A stretch of 64,000 nucleotides of DNA from CAIXPS01 sp034430115 (GTDB lineage: Bacteria; Chloroflexota; Anaerolineae; J036; Brachytrichaceae). The translations under genes and the position numbers were made by a program. The notes beneath the pieces are model-generated. The model saw only the letters and a list, made by a program, of their open reading frames with translations, ran no database searches and was not told the DNA's origin. Below, one piece after another: positions 9,133 to 17,800 of this stretch. The DNA lies in NCBI GenBank assembly GCA_034430115.1, contig DAOUFG010000078.1:1-64000 (forward strand), given 5' to 3'. Numbering within the stretch: position 1 is the stretch's first letter; each line of letters starts with the position of its first letter.

Positions 9133-9150
9133 TTGCACCTCATTACGCTG

Positions 9151-10128
9151 TCATTTCGCACTGCGGTATTTATCCAACGCCTGCTGCAGTTCCCCCTCTA
9201 CTTCCCTCCGTAGTTCCTCCGGCGCCATCACCACCGCATGGCTGCCATACTGCATCACCCAACGCTTCACCTCGCCCAGGCCACTGGTCACAAGCCGTAA
9301 AATCAAGCTCCCATCGGGTTGCGGTTCCAACTGGGCGCTGCCATGCCATTTGCGCTCGCGAATCCAGCGCGCCTGATGCTCATCGAACCAAATCACTACC
9401 TCCACCGGCTGATCGCCACCCTCGGCCTGAAATGCCGATCCCACCCATTCCAAAATAGAAAAATCCGGGCGCGGCTCAAAATGGCTCTTCAGCAGTTGAT
9501 AGGACTTGATCCGCCCAACATGAAACGTGCGGATATGCTGGCGCAGGTGATCGAACGCAATCACGTACCAGTTGCCGCCCACGTTGTAGAGGTGATAAGG
9601 GTCGCAGGTGCGCGTCGTTTCTTCGTCGCGCGTCGGCGCGTAATAAACCATCCGCACCTGCACACGGTTTTGAATAGCCCGGTGCAGGGCGAGTAACGTT
9701 TTTTCATCCACCGTCACCACCGGCGGCGGGACGAAGGTGTAGTGCATGCGCAACGTTTCCAGGTCCACCAGCACGCTGCCCTTCAACGTTTGTGAAATCT
9801 TCCCCACCGCGGAAAGGAGCGGCTCCTGGAAGGTGGTGCCCAGGTAGCGCTGCGACACTTCGACGCTGAGAAAGAAGGCCAGCAATTCACCTTCCGTCAC
9901 CATTACGTTTGGCAACACCCACGTCGGATCGGTGTAATACCAGCCGCTACATTTCCGGTTGAACTTGATCGGCGCATGCAGCCGGTCGATCATGAACTGC
10001 CGGTCCACAAAGATCACGCGTGGGCTGACATCCAAATCTTCGGCCAGGGATTTTGCATCCGGGTACACGCCTGCGCGAATCTGGCGATCGATCTCAAAGA
10101 GTCGTTCAAGTTGTTGACGCTGTGACAT
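9151..10128 (-). CDS. WYL-domain transcriptional regulator heading the cas operon
   Basis: The 325-residue product has an N-terminal helix-turn-helix region (about 1-60, QQLERLFEIDRQIRAG...AKSLAEDLDVSPRVIFVDRQFM) and a WYL domain in the middle (about 145-215, with the NWYVIAFDHLRQHIRTFHVGRIKSYQLL core), followed by a WCX-like C-terminal domain. WYL proteins are ligand-responsive regulators and often sit with CRISPR or other defence loci. Here the gene is first in the operon and is followed 18 bases later by cas8. A perfect inverted repeat lies 25 bases upstream of its ATG and is the likely operator, so autoregulation of the whole operon is plausible. GC content is intermediate (35 of 60 in 9361-9420). 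Confidence 0.9.
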   Translation of the reverse strand: MSQRQQLERLFEIDRQIRAGVYPDAKSLAEDLDVSPRVIFVDRQFMIDRLHAPIKFNRKCSGWYYTDPTWVLPNVMVTEGELLAFFLSVEVSQRYLGTTFQEPLLSAVGKISQTLKGSVLVDLETLRMHYTFVPPPVVTVDEKTLLALHRAIQNRVQVRMVYYAPTRDEETTRTCDPYHLYNVGGNWYVIAFDHLRQHIRTFHVGRIKSYQLLKSHFEPRPDFSILEWVGSAFQAEGGDQPVEVVIWFDEHQARWIRERKWHGSAQLEPQPDGSLILRLVTSGLGEVKRWVMQYGSHAVVMAPEELRREVEGELQQALDKYRSAK

Positions 10129-10380
10129 GATGTTGCACTCACTTTACTGCGTCAGAGTGCAGCCATTGTGCACTCTGCAAAACAACCAAAATGTTGCTTG
10201 CAACCATTCCCCGCGGTTGGCCGGCCAGAGATGCGGCCAGCACTCCTATTGTACACCCATTGCCCGACTTCGGCCACTGCACCACGCATACGGCGTTGCC
10301 GCCCGGGCGAGTTAACAACTCGCCCTACATTCGCGATTCGTTGACTCATTCGTTGACTCATTGACCCTACAATCAACCCT
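10129..10380. other. Divergent intergenic region between WYL regulator and MutS-like gene
   Basis: Besides the inverted repeat listed separately, the right part holds 2.4 copies of a 12-base tandem unit (ATTCGTTGACTC, from 10336 to about 10364). It belongs to the ATTCGT interspersed repeats seen again at 12976-13033 and about 23703-23732. No gene is seen. TACAAT at 10368-10373 lies just before the MutS-like start but has no -35 at good spacing. Confidence 0.4.
10153..10177. promoter_or_regulatory. Candidate operator: perfect 9-bp inverted repeat before the WYL-cas operon
   Basis: CAGAGTGCA (10153-10161) and TGCACTCTG (10169-10177) form a perfect inverted repeat with a 7-base centre. A third half site TGCACTC lies at 10134-10140, between the repeat and the WYL start codon. 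Its centre is 21 bases, or two helical turns, from the first arm. The site is in the only intergenic space upstream of the operon, so binding by the WYL protein is the simplest reading. This is inferred. Confidence 0.55.
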
Positions 10381-12064
10381 ATGGACAACCCTGAGCGTTC
10401 GTTTTTCGCGATCAGTTTGCTTTGGCCCGACGGCCCAAGGCCCTATACCAACTTGCGCCAATCGCGCGGCGCTGCCGACCTGGGGCTGGAGGCCCTGGCC
10501 GCCGCGCTGAGCATCGGCACGCGCTACAGCGCCGGCATCCGCAACCTGCTGGCCGCGCTGTGCGACGCGCCCGACGTGATCAGCTACCGGCACGCCATCC
10601 TCGACGACCTGCTGAACTGCCCGGCGCTGGCTGCCGGCTTGGAAGCCGCGCTGCCGATGCTGGTGCAACTGGCCGACGCCTCCGACCCGCAGCGCCCGCA
10701 CCAGACCTTTTTGCATCAGGCCGTCTCGCGCCTGGGCGAGCTGGAGCTATACGTCGATTGCATCCGCCAGTTGCGCGCGCTATTCGGCAGCGTGGAAGGG
10801 CGATTTCACTCCGCTGGGCTGCGCCAACTACACCAGATGCTGGTCGCCCGCGAGGCGGACCCGGCCTTCCAATCACTCGCCGCCGAGTTACCTGCGCTCA
10901 GCGAAAAGATGCGCAACGTGCGCAGTATCTCGGTAGGCATCAACCTCAGCCCGCAGTTGCAGCCGGTGGCGGCCACGCTGCTGTCGATCAGTTCGGAGCG
11001 TTACAGGGGCGCGTCAAAGTCGTTGCTGGGCAAATTGTTGGGCACCCCCGCCAAGGATGAGGCCGACGAATACCAGGGCCTGGCCGAAATTCACAGCCTC
11101 CCGCTCACTTCCAGCCTGCCGCATGGCAGCCTGGACGGTTCGGGGGAATATGTGAACCCCATGCTGGTGCCGCTCTTCCGCGACCTGAACGACATCTTGC
11201 AATCGGTGGCCAGGCCGGTGGTGAAGGCGCTGGGGCGCTATATCAAGCTGAACGGGCAATTCGTCATCGCGCTGGAGGGGGAAATCGCGTTCTACCTGGG
11301 CGCGTGCCGGCTGATCCAGCGCGTGCGCGCCGCCGGCTTGCCGCTGTGCCGTCCCGAGGTGCTCGGCATGCAGGCGCGCGTCTGTGAGGTGCAGGACACC
11401 TATAACCTGAACTTCGCGCTACGGCTGATGGAACGCCAGCCCGGCGCGGACCTGAGCGGGCAGGTGGTGACCAACGACGTCGCCTTCAACGACGCAGGGC
11501 GCATCTTCATCCTCACCGGCCCCAACCAGGGCGGCAAGACCACCTACACCCAGGCCGTTGGGCTGATACAGGTGTTGTGTCAGGCGGGGCTTTACGTGCC
11601 GGGCACCCATGCGCGCATCAGCCCAGTGGACGGCATCTACACGCACTTTCCGGTGGAGGAACGCCCCAGCCTGGAGGCGGGCCGGCTGGGCGAAGAGGCC
11701 AAACGGCTGAGCGACATCTTCGCGCAGGCCACCCGGAATAGCCTGGTGCTATTGAACGAATCATTAGCCAGCACCAGCCCCGGCGAAGGACTATACCTGG
11801 CGCGCGACGTGTTGCGTGCGCTCAAGCTGTTGGGGGCGCGCGTGATCTTCGCCACGCACCTGCACGAGCTGGCCGGGGGATTGCAAGCTGGTCAGCCTGG
11901 TGGCGTGCGCCGCCCCAGGCGACGACGCAGCCCGCCGCACCTATAAAATCGTGCCCGGCCCGTCGATGGGCCAGAGCTACGCCAAAGACATCGCGGCGCG
12001 CTTCGGCATCAGCTTCGAGCAACTGGCGCGCACCCTGCGCGAGCGCAAGGAGATCGAGGGGTGA
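10381..12064 (+). pseudogene. MutS-family ATPase, frameshifted near its C-terminus
   Basis: This is a MutS-like mismatch-repair-family ATPase without the N-terminal mismatch-recognition domain. The clamp/lever region is followed by the ATPase, with Walker A GPNQGGKTTY, Walker B LVLLNESLAST and the ATHLHEL motif. The frame breaks at a run of five Gs (11875-11879). Dropping one G restores a good C-terminus (including TYKIVPGPSMGQSYAKDIA) and extends the frame to a TGA at 12062-12064, for about 560 residues. As written, the protein ends in an arginine-rich out-of-frame tail at 11946. A homopolymer error in the assembly is as likely as a true mutation. Its exact role is unknown. It is divergent from the cas operon. 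Confidence 0.85.
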
Positions 12065-12211
12065 ACAGCAGAGAAGCGAAGAAGCAGAGAAGCAAAGGAA
12101 CACAGGACCAAAGATAAATATGATCTCTGCGTCCTCCGCGCCTCAGCGGTAAACTCCTATTTCTTAATCTCTGTGGTGAGTCATCTAGCCCGCCCGCTCA
12201 CGTTTCAATCT
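12065..12211. repeat. Intergenic CACAGAG/CTCTGCG-type interspersed repeat
   Basis: The gap between the MutS-like gene and purB holds AGCAGAGAAGC units and CTCTGCGTCCTCCGCG...CAGCGGT, then CTCTGTGGTGAG. The same vocabulary recurs at 16698-16889 and 17667-17800. No open frame or RNA is seen. The function is unknown. Confidence 0.6.
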
Positions 12212-13681
12212 CTACTCTCCAATCTCTTCTTTTGCCCTCTGCGCCAGCACCTTCGCCCGCGCCGGCGCATCCCCGACATAGACGCTGGCGTCCAGCAAGG
12301 CGCGCGCGGTGGCGGCATCCACGTAGCGCGTCACCTGCGGGTCGGCACACAGCGAATCGATCAGCGGGTTCGGCTCGCCCGCGCTGACTCTGGCCCACGC
12401 TCGCAGGCTGTGCTGGCGGATCAACTCGTGCATCTGTTGCCGGTCGGCCCCGGCCTTCACGGAGACCATCAGCAACCGCTCGGTTGCGGCGAAGGGGCCA
12501 TAGACGCGCATGTTATGTGCCACCTGTGCCTCGTTTACGCGCAAGCCCTTCACCAGGCGCGTCGCCACGCGGATGATCTCATCGGCGCTGAGGAAAGCCT
12601 CGGCCAGCACCACGCGCCGGTTGGCCGAGTCGTCCAGCGTGCGCTCCAGCAGCGAGTGCGCCGCGTTGTCCCACATCACGCGCGGCAGGCCGGCCATGAA
12701 ACGCGCCAGCGAATCGATCTTCTCGGCGTTGATCGGGTTGCGCTTGAACGGCATGGCCGACGAACCCACCTGTTTAGCGCCGAAGGGTTCGGCCCACTCG
12801 CCGATGGGCGGCGACTGCAAAATGCGCAGGTCGAAGGCGAACTTATACAGCGACTGTGCGATGCCGGCCAGCACGTTCACCGCCAGCCAGTCCTGCTTGC
12901 GCGTATATGTCTGCGTCGCCGCCGTGAACGCCTCCAGCCCCAGCTTTGCCAACACGCGCTCCTCTAAACTCTTATCCACGAATTGGCGCGAATCATCACC
13001 AATAGATTCGCTTCCATTCGTGGAGATTCGTGGATGCCCTAATTCCATGTACGACGCGCTGGTGCCGACGGCGCCCTTCAGCCCTTTGCCTTTGATGCCG
13101 CCCAGGCAACTGAGCAGGGCGTCCAGGTCCATCAGCAAATCCTGCAAATACTGCGCCAGCCGATAGCCCAGCGTAGTCGGCTCGGCCGGTTGCAGGTGCG
13201 TGAAGGCCATCGTGGGCAGGTCGGCATACTGCGCCACCTTCTCGGCCAGTTCGCCGATCAGCCCGCGCAACGACGTGTGGATCAGCGCCAGCGCGTCGCG
13301 CAAGCGCAAGGCGTCGGCGTTGTCCTCGATGTCCATCGAGGTCGCGCCCAGGTGAATGACGCCGCCGCCTACCGGGCACTGCTCGGCATAGGCGCGCACC
13401 TCGGCCATCAGGTCGTGCTGGATGTCGCGTTCGATCTCCAGCGCCCGCGCGATGCTCGCCTCGGTCACGTCTTCGGCGTGCGCCCGCAGGTCGGCCAGTT
13501 GTTCGGCGCTGACGATGCCCATTTCGTGCTCGGCCTCGGCCAGCGCCACCCACACCCGCCGCCACAGCAGCCGCTTATTGCGCTCGCTCCAAATCGCGCG
13601 CATCGCCTCACTGCCATAGCGGGTGGTGAATGGAGATTGGTAATTAGAGATAGCAGATTGGAGATTAGAGATTGAGTTCAC
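12212..13681 (-). CDS. purB: Adenylosuccinate lyase with repeat-derived N-terminus and insertion
   Basis: PurB makes fumarate from adenylosuccinate and from SAICAR in purine synthesis. The conserved part starts at YQSPFTTRYGSEAMRAIWS. It also has GATSMDIEDNAD, TMAFTHLQPAEPTTLGYR and the signature loop region GSSAMPFKRNPINAEKID. Two parts are unusual. The N-terminal leader (NSISNLQSAISNYQS) is encoded by a GAGATTGGAGATTAGAG repeat. About 24 residues between SYMELG and EERVLAKLGLEAF are encoded by a hairpin repeat (12976-13033) that homologues would not have. I chose a GTG start with AAAGGG eight bases upstream. ATGs at 13705 and 13711 are alternatives. The frame is otherwise open and the active-site segments are intact, so the enzyme is probably functional. 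Confidence 0.9.
   Translation of the reverse strand: MNSISNLQSAISNYQSPFTTRYGSEAMRAIWSERNKRLLWRRVWVALAEAEHEMGIVSAEQLADLRAHAEDVTEASIARALEIERDIQHDLMAEVRAYAEQCPVGGGVIHLGATSMDIEDNADALRLRDALALIHTSLRGLIGELAEKVAQYADLPTMAFTHLQPAEPTTLGYRLAQYLQDLLMDLDALLSCLGGIKGKGLKGAVGTSASYMELGHPRISTNGSESIGDDSRQFVDKSLEERVLAKLGLEAFTAATQTYTRKQDWLAVNVLAGIAQSLYKFAFDLRILQSPPIGEWAEPFGAKQVGSSAMPFKRNPINAEKIDSLARFMAGLPRVMWDNAAHSLLERTLDDSANRRVVLAEAFLSADEIIRVATRLVKGLRVNEAQVAHNMRVYGPFAATERLLMVSVKAGADRQQMHELIRQHSLRAWARVSAGEPNPLIDSLCADPQVTRYVDAATARALLDASVYVGDAPARAKVLAQRAKEEIGE
12976..13033. repeat. Hairpin repeat inserted in frame inside purB
   Basis: Imperfect inverted arms of 18 bases (12976-12993 and 13006-13023, 15 of 18 matching) flank a 12-base loop. 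The outer ends are CCACGAAT and ATTCGTGG, and an AGATTCGTGG copy follows directly. The element interrupts the conserved PurB sequence without breaking the frame. It shares the ATTCGT word with repeats at 10336 and 23703. Confidence 0.75.
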
Positions 13682-13796
13682 AGATATTCCCTTTACAACT
13701 TCCATTTTCATGGGAAGCACACGGCCATAGAAATGGGGCCCGCGAATCGGGCTTTCCCAAGCCTGCCGTCGGTTTTGAGCCAATAGCGCCCGATCA

Positions 13797-14726
13797 TTAA
13801 ATCACGCGCGATGCGCCGGCGGCCCTCAACGCTTCGCGCAGCGGGCCGGCGCTCACTTCGTCGCGCGCCAGAGCAATCATATTCCCACCTCGCCCGCCGC
13901 CCGAAAGCTTTGCGCCCAGCGCGCCCGCCTGGCGCGCCGCCTGGCACAGGGCATCCAGCTCGCGGCACGACACGTCCATGCGCTGCAACAGGGCGTGATT
14001 CGCGTCCATCAATCGGCCCAGGCAGGGCCAATCGGCGGTTTGCAGTGCCTGGCGCGCGTCCGTCACCACCGCGGCGATCTGGTCGAATAAGGCCTCGTAA
14101 CGTTGCGGGTCGGCCTCCCAACCCGCGCGCACGTCGCCCACGGGGATGCGCGTGGGCGTGGCGATGCCCGTATCGGCCACCACCAGCACCGGCGCGTGAG
14201 GGATGTTCATCGGCGTCGCGACCGAGGCCGCGCCATGCTGGCCGCGCACGAACCACACCGGCTGTTCGTGCGCCACCACCGTGTTGTCGATCCCGCTGGG
14301 CGAGCCGTGATAGATCTTCTCGGCCTCGAACGCCAGGTGGCTGGCTTCGTCGGGCGTGAGTTCGCGCCCGGCGTAGGCTGCCACAGCGCACGCGCAGGCC
14401 ACCGCCACCGACGCGCTGCTGCCCAAGTGCGACGACGCCGGGATGTCGGAAGTGATGGTGAGCGTGCCGCCCAACACCGGCTGTTGCGCAAATTCGAACG
14501 CCAGCCGCGCTAGCACCGAAAGCGGACGGGTGGCATCGGACGCCAGGTCAAACTCGGCGTGAATATCCGGCGCGCAAATATGAAAAGGCCGATCCTCCGG
14601 CACGACGGTGGCACGCGAACGCAAATGCCTTAGCGGCAGCGCGATGGCCGGGCGGCCATACACCACCGCGTGTTCGCCACACAAGATGACCTTCGCACAG
14701 GCGGAACGGGTAACGATGACCTTCAT
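13797..14726 (-). CDS. mvk: Mevalonate kinase
   Basis: Phosphorylates mevalonate in the mevalonate route to isoprenoids. The 309-residue product is a GHMP kinase: CAKVILCGEHAVVYGRPAIALP at the N-terminus, the phosphate-binding loop SSHLGSSASVAVACA in the middle, EKIYHGSPSGIDN, and the C-terminal GAKLSGGGRGGNMIAL motif. I chose the ATG of MKVIVTRSACAKV. An ATG six codons earlier is possible. No other mevalonate-pathway gene is next to it. The prenyl-lipid enzyme downstream of it in this window uses an isoprenoid-derived substrate, which may be coincidence. Confidence 0.92.
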   Translation of the reverse strand: MKVIVTRSACAKVILCGEHAVVYGRPAIALPLRHLRSRATVVPEDRPFHICAPDIHAEFDLASDATRPLSVLARLAFEFAQQPVLGGTLTITSDIPASSHLGSSASVAVACACAVAAYAGRELTPDEASHLAFEAEKIYHGSPSGIDNTVVAHEQPVWFVRGQHGAASVATPMNIPHAPVLVVADTGIATPTRIPVGDVRAGWEADPQRYEALFDQIAAVVTDARQALQTADWPCLGRLMDANHALLQRMDVSCRELDALCQAARQAGALGAKLSGGGRGGNMIALARDEVSAGPLREALRAAGASRVI

Positions 14727-14826
14727 AGGCGCGACACTCCACATGAAACATGAAACGTAAGCGCTGGGCTGATGGGTCCGTCATGATGCTCAGCGTGCGG
14801 CTGGTCATGCTTCTTTCACGTTTCAT
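14727..14826. repeat. ATGAAACGTGAAAC-type interspersed repeat
   Basis: Between the mevalonate kinase start and the prenyltransferase stop, ATGAAACATGAAACGT and its inverse CTTTCACGTTTCAT face each other across about 60 bases. Related copies lie at 15786-15842, 46075-46120 and 61756-61820. No gene is seen here. Confidence 0.5.
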
Positions 14827-15750
14827 CTACGATTGCGGCAATAGGTACAACACGACTACCGCCGAAAGCGCCCATAACGCGATGGCGATTTGCATGGGCC
14901 GATCGGTGAGCAACAGTTCGTCGGGCGCGCCGCCCTCGCCTTTCACATGCACCAGGTATAGGTAACGGAACACGCCGTACATGACGAACGGGATCGTCAA
15001 CATCATGGTGTGGTTCGCCGGCAGTTGCGGCGCGGAGAAGGTGTAGAAGGAATAGGCGGCCAGGATCGCAGCCGTGACGATGGAGATGATCTGATCCAGC
15101 AGCGGCACCGTGTATTCATTCAATATTGCGCGCGTGCTGGCATTGCCGTTCAGTTCCACCAGTTCCTGGCGGCGCTTGCCAAAGCCCAATAGCAGCGCCA
15201 GCAACAACATGCACACATACATCCACGGCGAAAAACGGATCGCCTCGGCCAGCACGGCCCCGGCGCCCACGCGCAACACGAACCCCAGCGCCAGCACCAG
15301 CACGTCCACGATCACCACGTGCTTCAGCACGAACGTGTAGAGCACTGTGGAGACGAAGTAGAGTAGCCCAATGATGGCAAAGCCGGGGTGAATCAGGTAT
15401 GCCACCACCAGCGACCCCACGGCCAGCACCGTCGCCCAGGTCACCGCCAGCGCCGGCGAAACGACGCCGCGCGCAATCGGGCGGTTACGCTTGGTGGGGT
15501 GCAGCCGGTCCGCCGGGGCATCGACCACGTCGTTGATCAGATACACCGCGCTGGAGAGGAAGCAAAACACGATAAAGCCGATGATCGAAGGCAGCAGGTA
15601 CCTTTCCTGGAACAACTTGCCATCGAACACCACTGCTGCAAACACAAACCCGTTTTTCGTCCACTGCTTGGGGCGCATGGAACGGAACAGGCCGCGCACG
15701 ACATTGATGAAACTGGACGGCTGCGCGCCCGTCCCCTTGTCAACACCCAT
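14827..15750 (-). CDS. Decaprenyl-phosphate phosphoribosyltransferase (UbiA family)
   Basis: A 307-residue polytopic membrane protein of the UbiA prenyltransferase superfamily. RPKQWTKNGFVFAAVVF, YLINDVVDAPADRLHPTKRNRPIA (the aspartate-rich Mg-PPi site) and FGKRRQEL with PELLL-like TDRP near the C-terminus match the 5-phosphoribosyl-1-diphosphate:decaprenyl-phosphate transferases that start decaprenyl-phosphoarabinose synthesis in actinobacteria. Related proteins are widespread in bacteria outside that group, so the real acceptor and product here are inferred. About eight or nine hydrophobic helices are visible. No strong ribosome-binding site precedes the ATG. Confidence 0.85.
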   Translation of the reverse strand: MGVDKGTGAQPSSFINVVRGLFRSMRPKQWTKNGFVFAAVVFDGKLFQERYLLPSIIGFIVFCFLSSAVYLINDVVDAPADRLHPTKRNRPIARGVVSPALAVTWATVLAVGSLVVAYLIHPGFAIIGLLYFVSTVLYTFVLKHVVIVDVLVLALGFVLRVGAGAVLAEAIRFSPWMYVCMLLLALLLGFGKRRQELVELNGNASTRAILNEYTVPLLDQIISIVTAAILAAYSFYTFSAPQLPANHTMMLTIPFVMYGVFRYLYLVHVKGEGGAPDELLLTDRPMQIAIALWALSAVVVLYLLPQS

Positions 15751-15899
15751 AAAGCAATGATAAATGATTTATAAGGACGGGTAACACATGAAACGTGAAG
15801 ATTGAAATATGAACGATCACTCTCTCATGTTTCATTCTTCACACGCCAATCATCGTCGATCAACCATCGTCAATAGTACAATCCCGCCAGGCAAAACAG

Positions 15900-16697
15900 A
15901 TGGATAGATTTGAAGACCTGGCACAACGGCTGATCGAAAATTCGCTTGCGCGCATCCTGCACGAACGCCTCCAACCCGAAGAAGTGTTGCAGGCGATTGT
16001 GCATGCCATCGAAGACGCCCACACATTGGGCCCCAACAACGAGCCAATTGCGCCGAATCATTTCTGGGTCACCTTGAGCGAGCAGGACCTGGCCCCGCTG
16101 GAATATCACCAGCCCGACCTGGCCGACCAACTGGCCGAAAGCGTGCGCCAGATGATCGTGCAGATGGGCCTGCGCATGGATATGCCGCCGCGCGTCTTGC
16201 TGCAGGGCGTGATCGACGTGCCCCCGCATCATCTGCGCGTCACAGCGCGCTGGATTCCGCCCGACCTGCCCGTCACCGCGACGACCCAACACCCCGCCCA
16301 GCCGGAGCACGAAGTGACGCTGCCGCGCCGGCCTTTCTTGATCGTGGATGGCCGCCGGCAGATTGCGCTGTCGAGCGAGCTGGTGCGCATCGGGCGCTCA
16401 CGCGAAAATGACGTGGTGGTGGATGACCGGCGGGTCTCGCGGCATCATGCCGAGTTGCGCTGGCAGACGGAGGCGCAAAAGTTCCTCTACCTGGACATGG
16501 ACTCCACCGGCGGCACCAAGCTGAACGGCTACCCAATCCAGCAGTGCACGCTGGAGGCCGGGGACATCCTATCGCTGGGCGGCGTGGAGATCATCTACGG
16601 CGAGGAATTCCAGTTGCAGTCCACGCGCGCCAACGCGCCCATCGACGCCGATACCGACACAAGCACGCCGGCCGGTAATTCACCGCAGAGTCGCTGA
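15900..16697 (+). CDS. DUF3662 and FHA domain protein (FhaA-like)
   Basis: The 265-residue product has an N-terminal DUF3662-like domain (about 1-120, starting MDRFEDLAQRLIENSLARI) and a C-terminal FHA domain (about 140-240) with the phosphothreonine-binding pattern IGRSRENDVVVDDRRVSRHHAEL and STGGTKLNG. This is the layout of actinobacterial FhaA, which reads Ser/Thr-kinase phosphorylation in cell-wall control. No kinase or phosphatase gene lies beside it, so the partner is unknown. The C-terminal tail is short, and its last residues (AGNSPQSR) are encoded by the start of an intergenic CACCGCAGAG repeat. Confidence 0.87.
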   Translation: MDRFEDLAQRLIENSLARILHERLQPEEVLQAIVHAIEDAHTLGPNNEPIAPNHFWVTLSEQDLAPLEYHQPDLADQLAESVRQMIVQMGLRMDMPPRVLLQGVIDVPPHHLRVTARWIPPDLPVTATTQHPAQPEHEVTLPRRPFLIVDGRRQIALSSELVRIGRSRENDVVVDDRRVSRHHAELRWQTEAQKFLYLDMDSTGGTKLNGYPIQQCTLEAGDILSLGGVEIIYGEEFQLQSTRANAPIDADTDTSTPAGNSPQSR

Positions 16698-16889
16698 GAA
16701 CTTTGTCTCACCACAGAGTCACGGAAAGCACAGAGGATTCTATGTCTTGATTCTCTTGGCGGTTTATTCATTCGCACCGCAGAGTCGCCGGGGACGCAGA
16801 GAATTCACTTTATATCCTTTGCTTCTCTGCTTCTTTGCTCCTTCGCGGTTTGCTATGGTGATGAGGTTGCCCGGCATAGGAGGGACTCA
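16698..16889. repeat. CACAGAG-type interspersed repeats
   Basis: Contains CACCACAGAGTCACGGAAAGCACAGAG, CACCGCAGAGTCGCCGG and TTCTCTGCTTCTTTGCTCC words, in both orientations. No gene is visible. The ribosome-binding site of the next gene (AGGAGGGACTC) is at the right edge. Confidence 0.55.
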
Positions 16890-17666
16890 ATGAATGCTGT
16901 TCATCCGGCACGCTATTACTTGGACTGCATCGACAAAGGAATTTGCCTTTACTGGCGTTCACTGGGCAAAGCCCGCAACATGGAAATTCACGCCGGCGAC
17001 ATCGAATACGTCCTCTCCACCCCGCGCGGCGGCCCGGAACGGATTTATAGGGTGAGCCTGGCGCCGGAAACGGCGGAACAACGCATCGCAGAAATCGGCG
17101 CGGGCATTCGAGCCGGCAGCTTGCCCAACGGCATGCTCATCACGCCTGCCAGCACCCCCGAAAACCTGGTTGCTTTGCTGGTCAGGCACGGTTTCAGCAT
17201 CGACACAGCCGACCCCTGCATGGCCTTGGACCTGTGCAATCTTCGGAAGCCTTCCCCCACCGATGAAGCAATCCAGGTATTCACCCTGACGGACGACACC
17301 CGCTTGAGGCAGTGGGCCGATATTCTGAATGTGGCCTTATGCGGGTCGGAGATCATGCGCTACGAACAGTTGCATGATCTCTACGATCTCAACTATGCCA
17401 CATTCTTTATGGCCCTCTATGAAGATGTGCCGGCTGCGGTGTCGATGACGCTCCGCGAAGGTGACACGGCCACGCTGGAGTTCGTCGCGACGCTCAAGGA
17501 ACAGCGCCATAAGGGGCTCGGACGTGCCGTGGTAGGCGCTGCACTACGGCACCTGCGCGACGCGGGAATCGTGACCGTCACGCTGCGCGCCGAGCAGGAT
17601 GGCATTCGTCTCTACCAGCACATGGGGTTCATGGAAATCTGCAAGCGGACGGTGGCATATCTCTGA
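16890..17666 (+). CDS. GNAT-family N-acetyltransferase
   Basis: The 258-residue product ends in a GNAT acetyltransferase domain (about 130-258). The acetyl-CoA binding motif A is recognisable as EFVATLKEQRHKGLGRAVVGAALRHL, followed by RAEQDGIRLYQHMGFMEICKRT. The N-terminal half is weakly conserved and may be a degenerate GNAT-like domain. The substrate cannot be told from the sequence. GGAGG lies eight bases before the ATG. It stands alone between two repeat-rich intergenic regions. Confidence 0.83.
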   Translation: MNAVHPARYYLDCIDKGICLYWRSLGKARNMEIHAGDIEYVLSTPRGGPERIYRVSLAPETAEQRIAEIGAGIRAGSLPNGMLITPASTPENLVALLVRHGFSIDTADPCMALDLCNLRKPSPTDEAIQVFTLTDDTRLRQWADILNVALCGSEIMRYEQLHDLYDLNYATFFMALYEDVPAAVSMTLREGDTATLEFVATLKEQRHKGLGRAVVGAALRHLRDAGIVTVTLRAEQDGIRLYQHMGFMEICKRTVAYL

Positions 17667-17800
17667 TCTCACCACAGAGAGCACGGAGAACGCCATGTCT
17701 TGATTCTCTTGGCGGTTAGGTCAGATTCACACAAAGAAACGAAGCAACAAAGACCACAAAGACTTCCCATTCTTTGCTGCTCTGCTTCTTTGCGGTTTAA
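17667..17800. repeat. CACAGAG-type interspersed repeat
   Basis: CTCACCACAGAGAGCACGGAGAA is followed by CACAAAGAAACGAAGCAACAAAGACC and TTTGCTGCTCTGCTTCTTTGCGGTTT. This is the same repeat vocabulary as at 12065 and 16698. It lies between the ends of two convergent genes. No clear terminator hairpin is seen. Confidence 0.55.

Noticed and set aside
1..10177. Type III or hybrid CRISPR system
   Set aside because: There is no Cas10, Csm or Cmr gene. Cas8 (CXXC-CXXC), the Cst2-like Cas7, Cas5t and HD-Cas3 all fit type I-B.
12173..12967. Plus-strand frame of 264 codons opposite purB
   Set aside because: Antisense shadow of a GC-rich gene. No recognisable domain.
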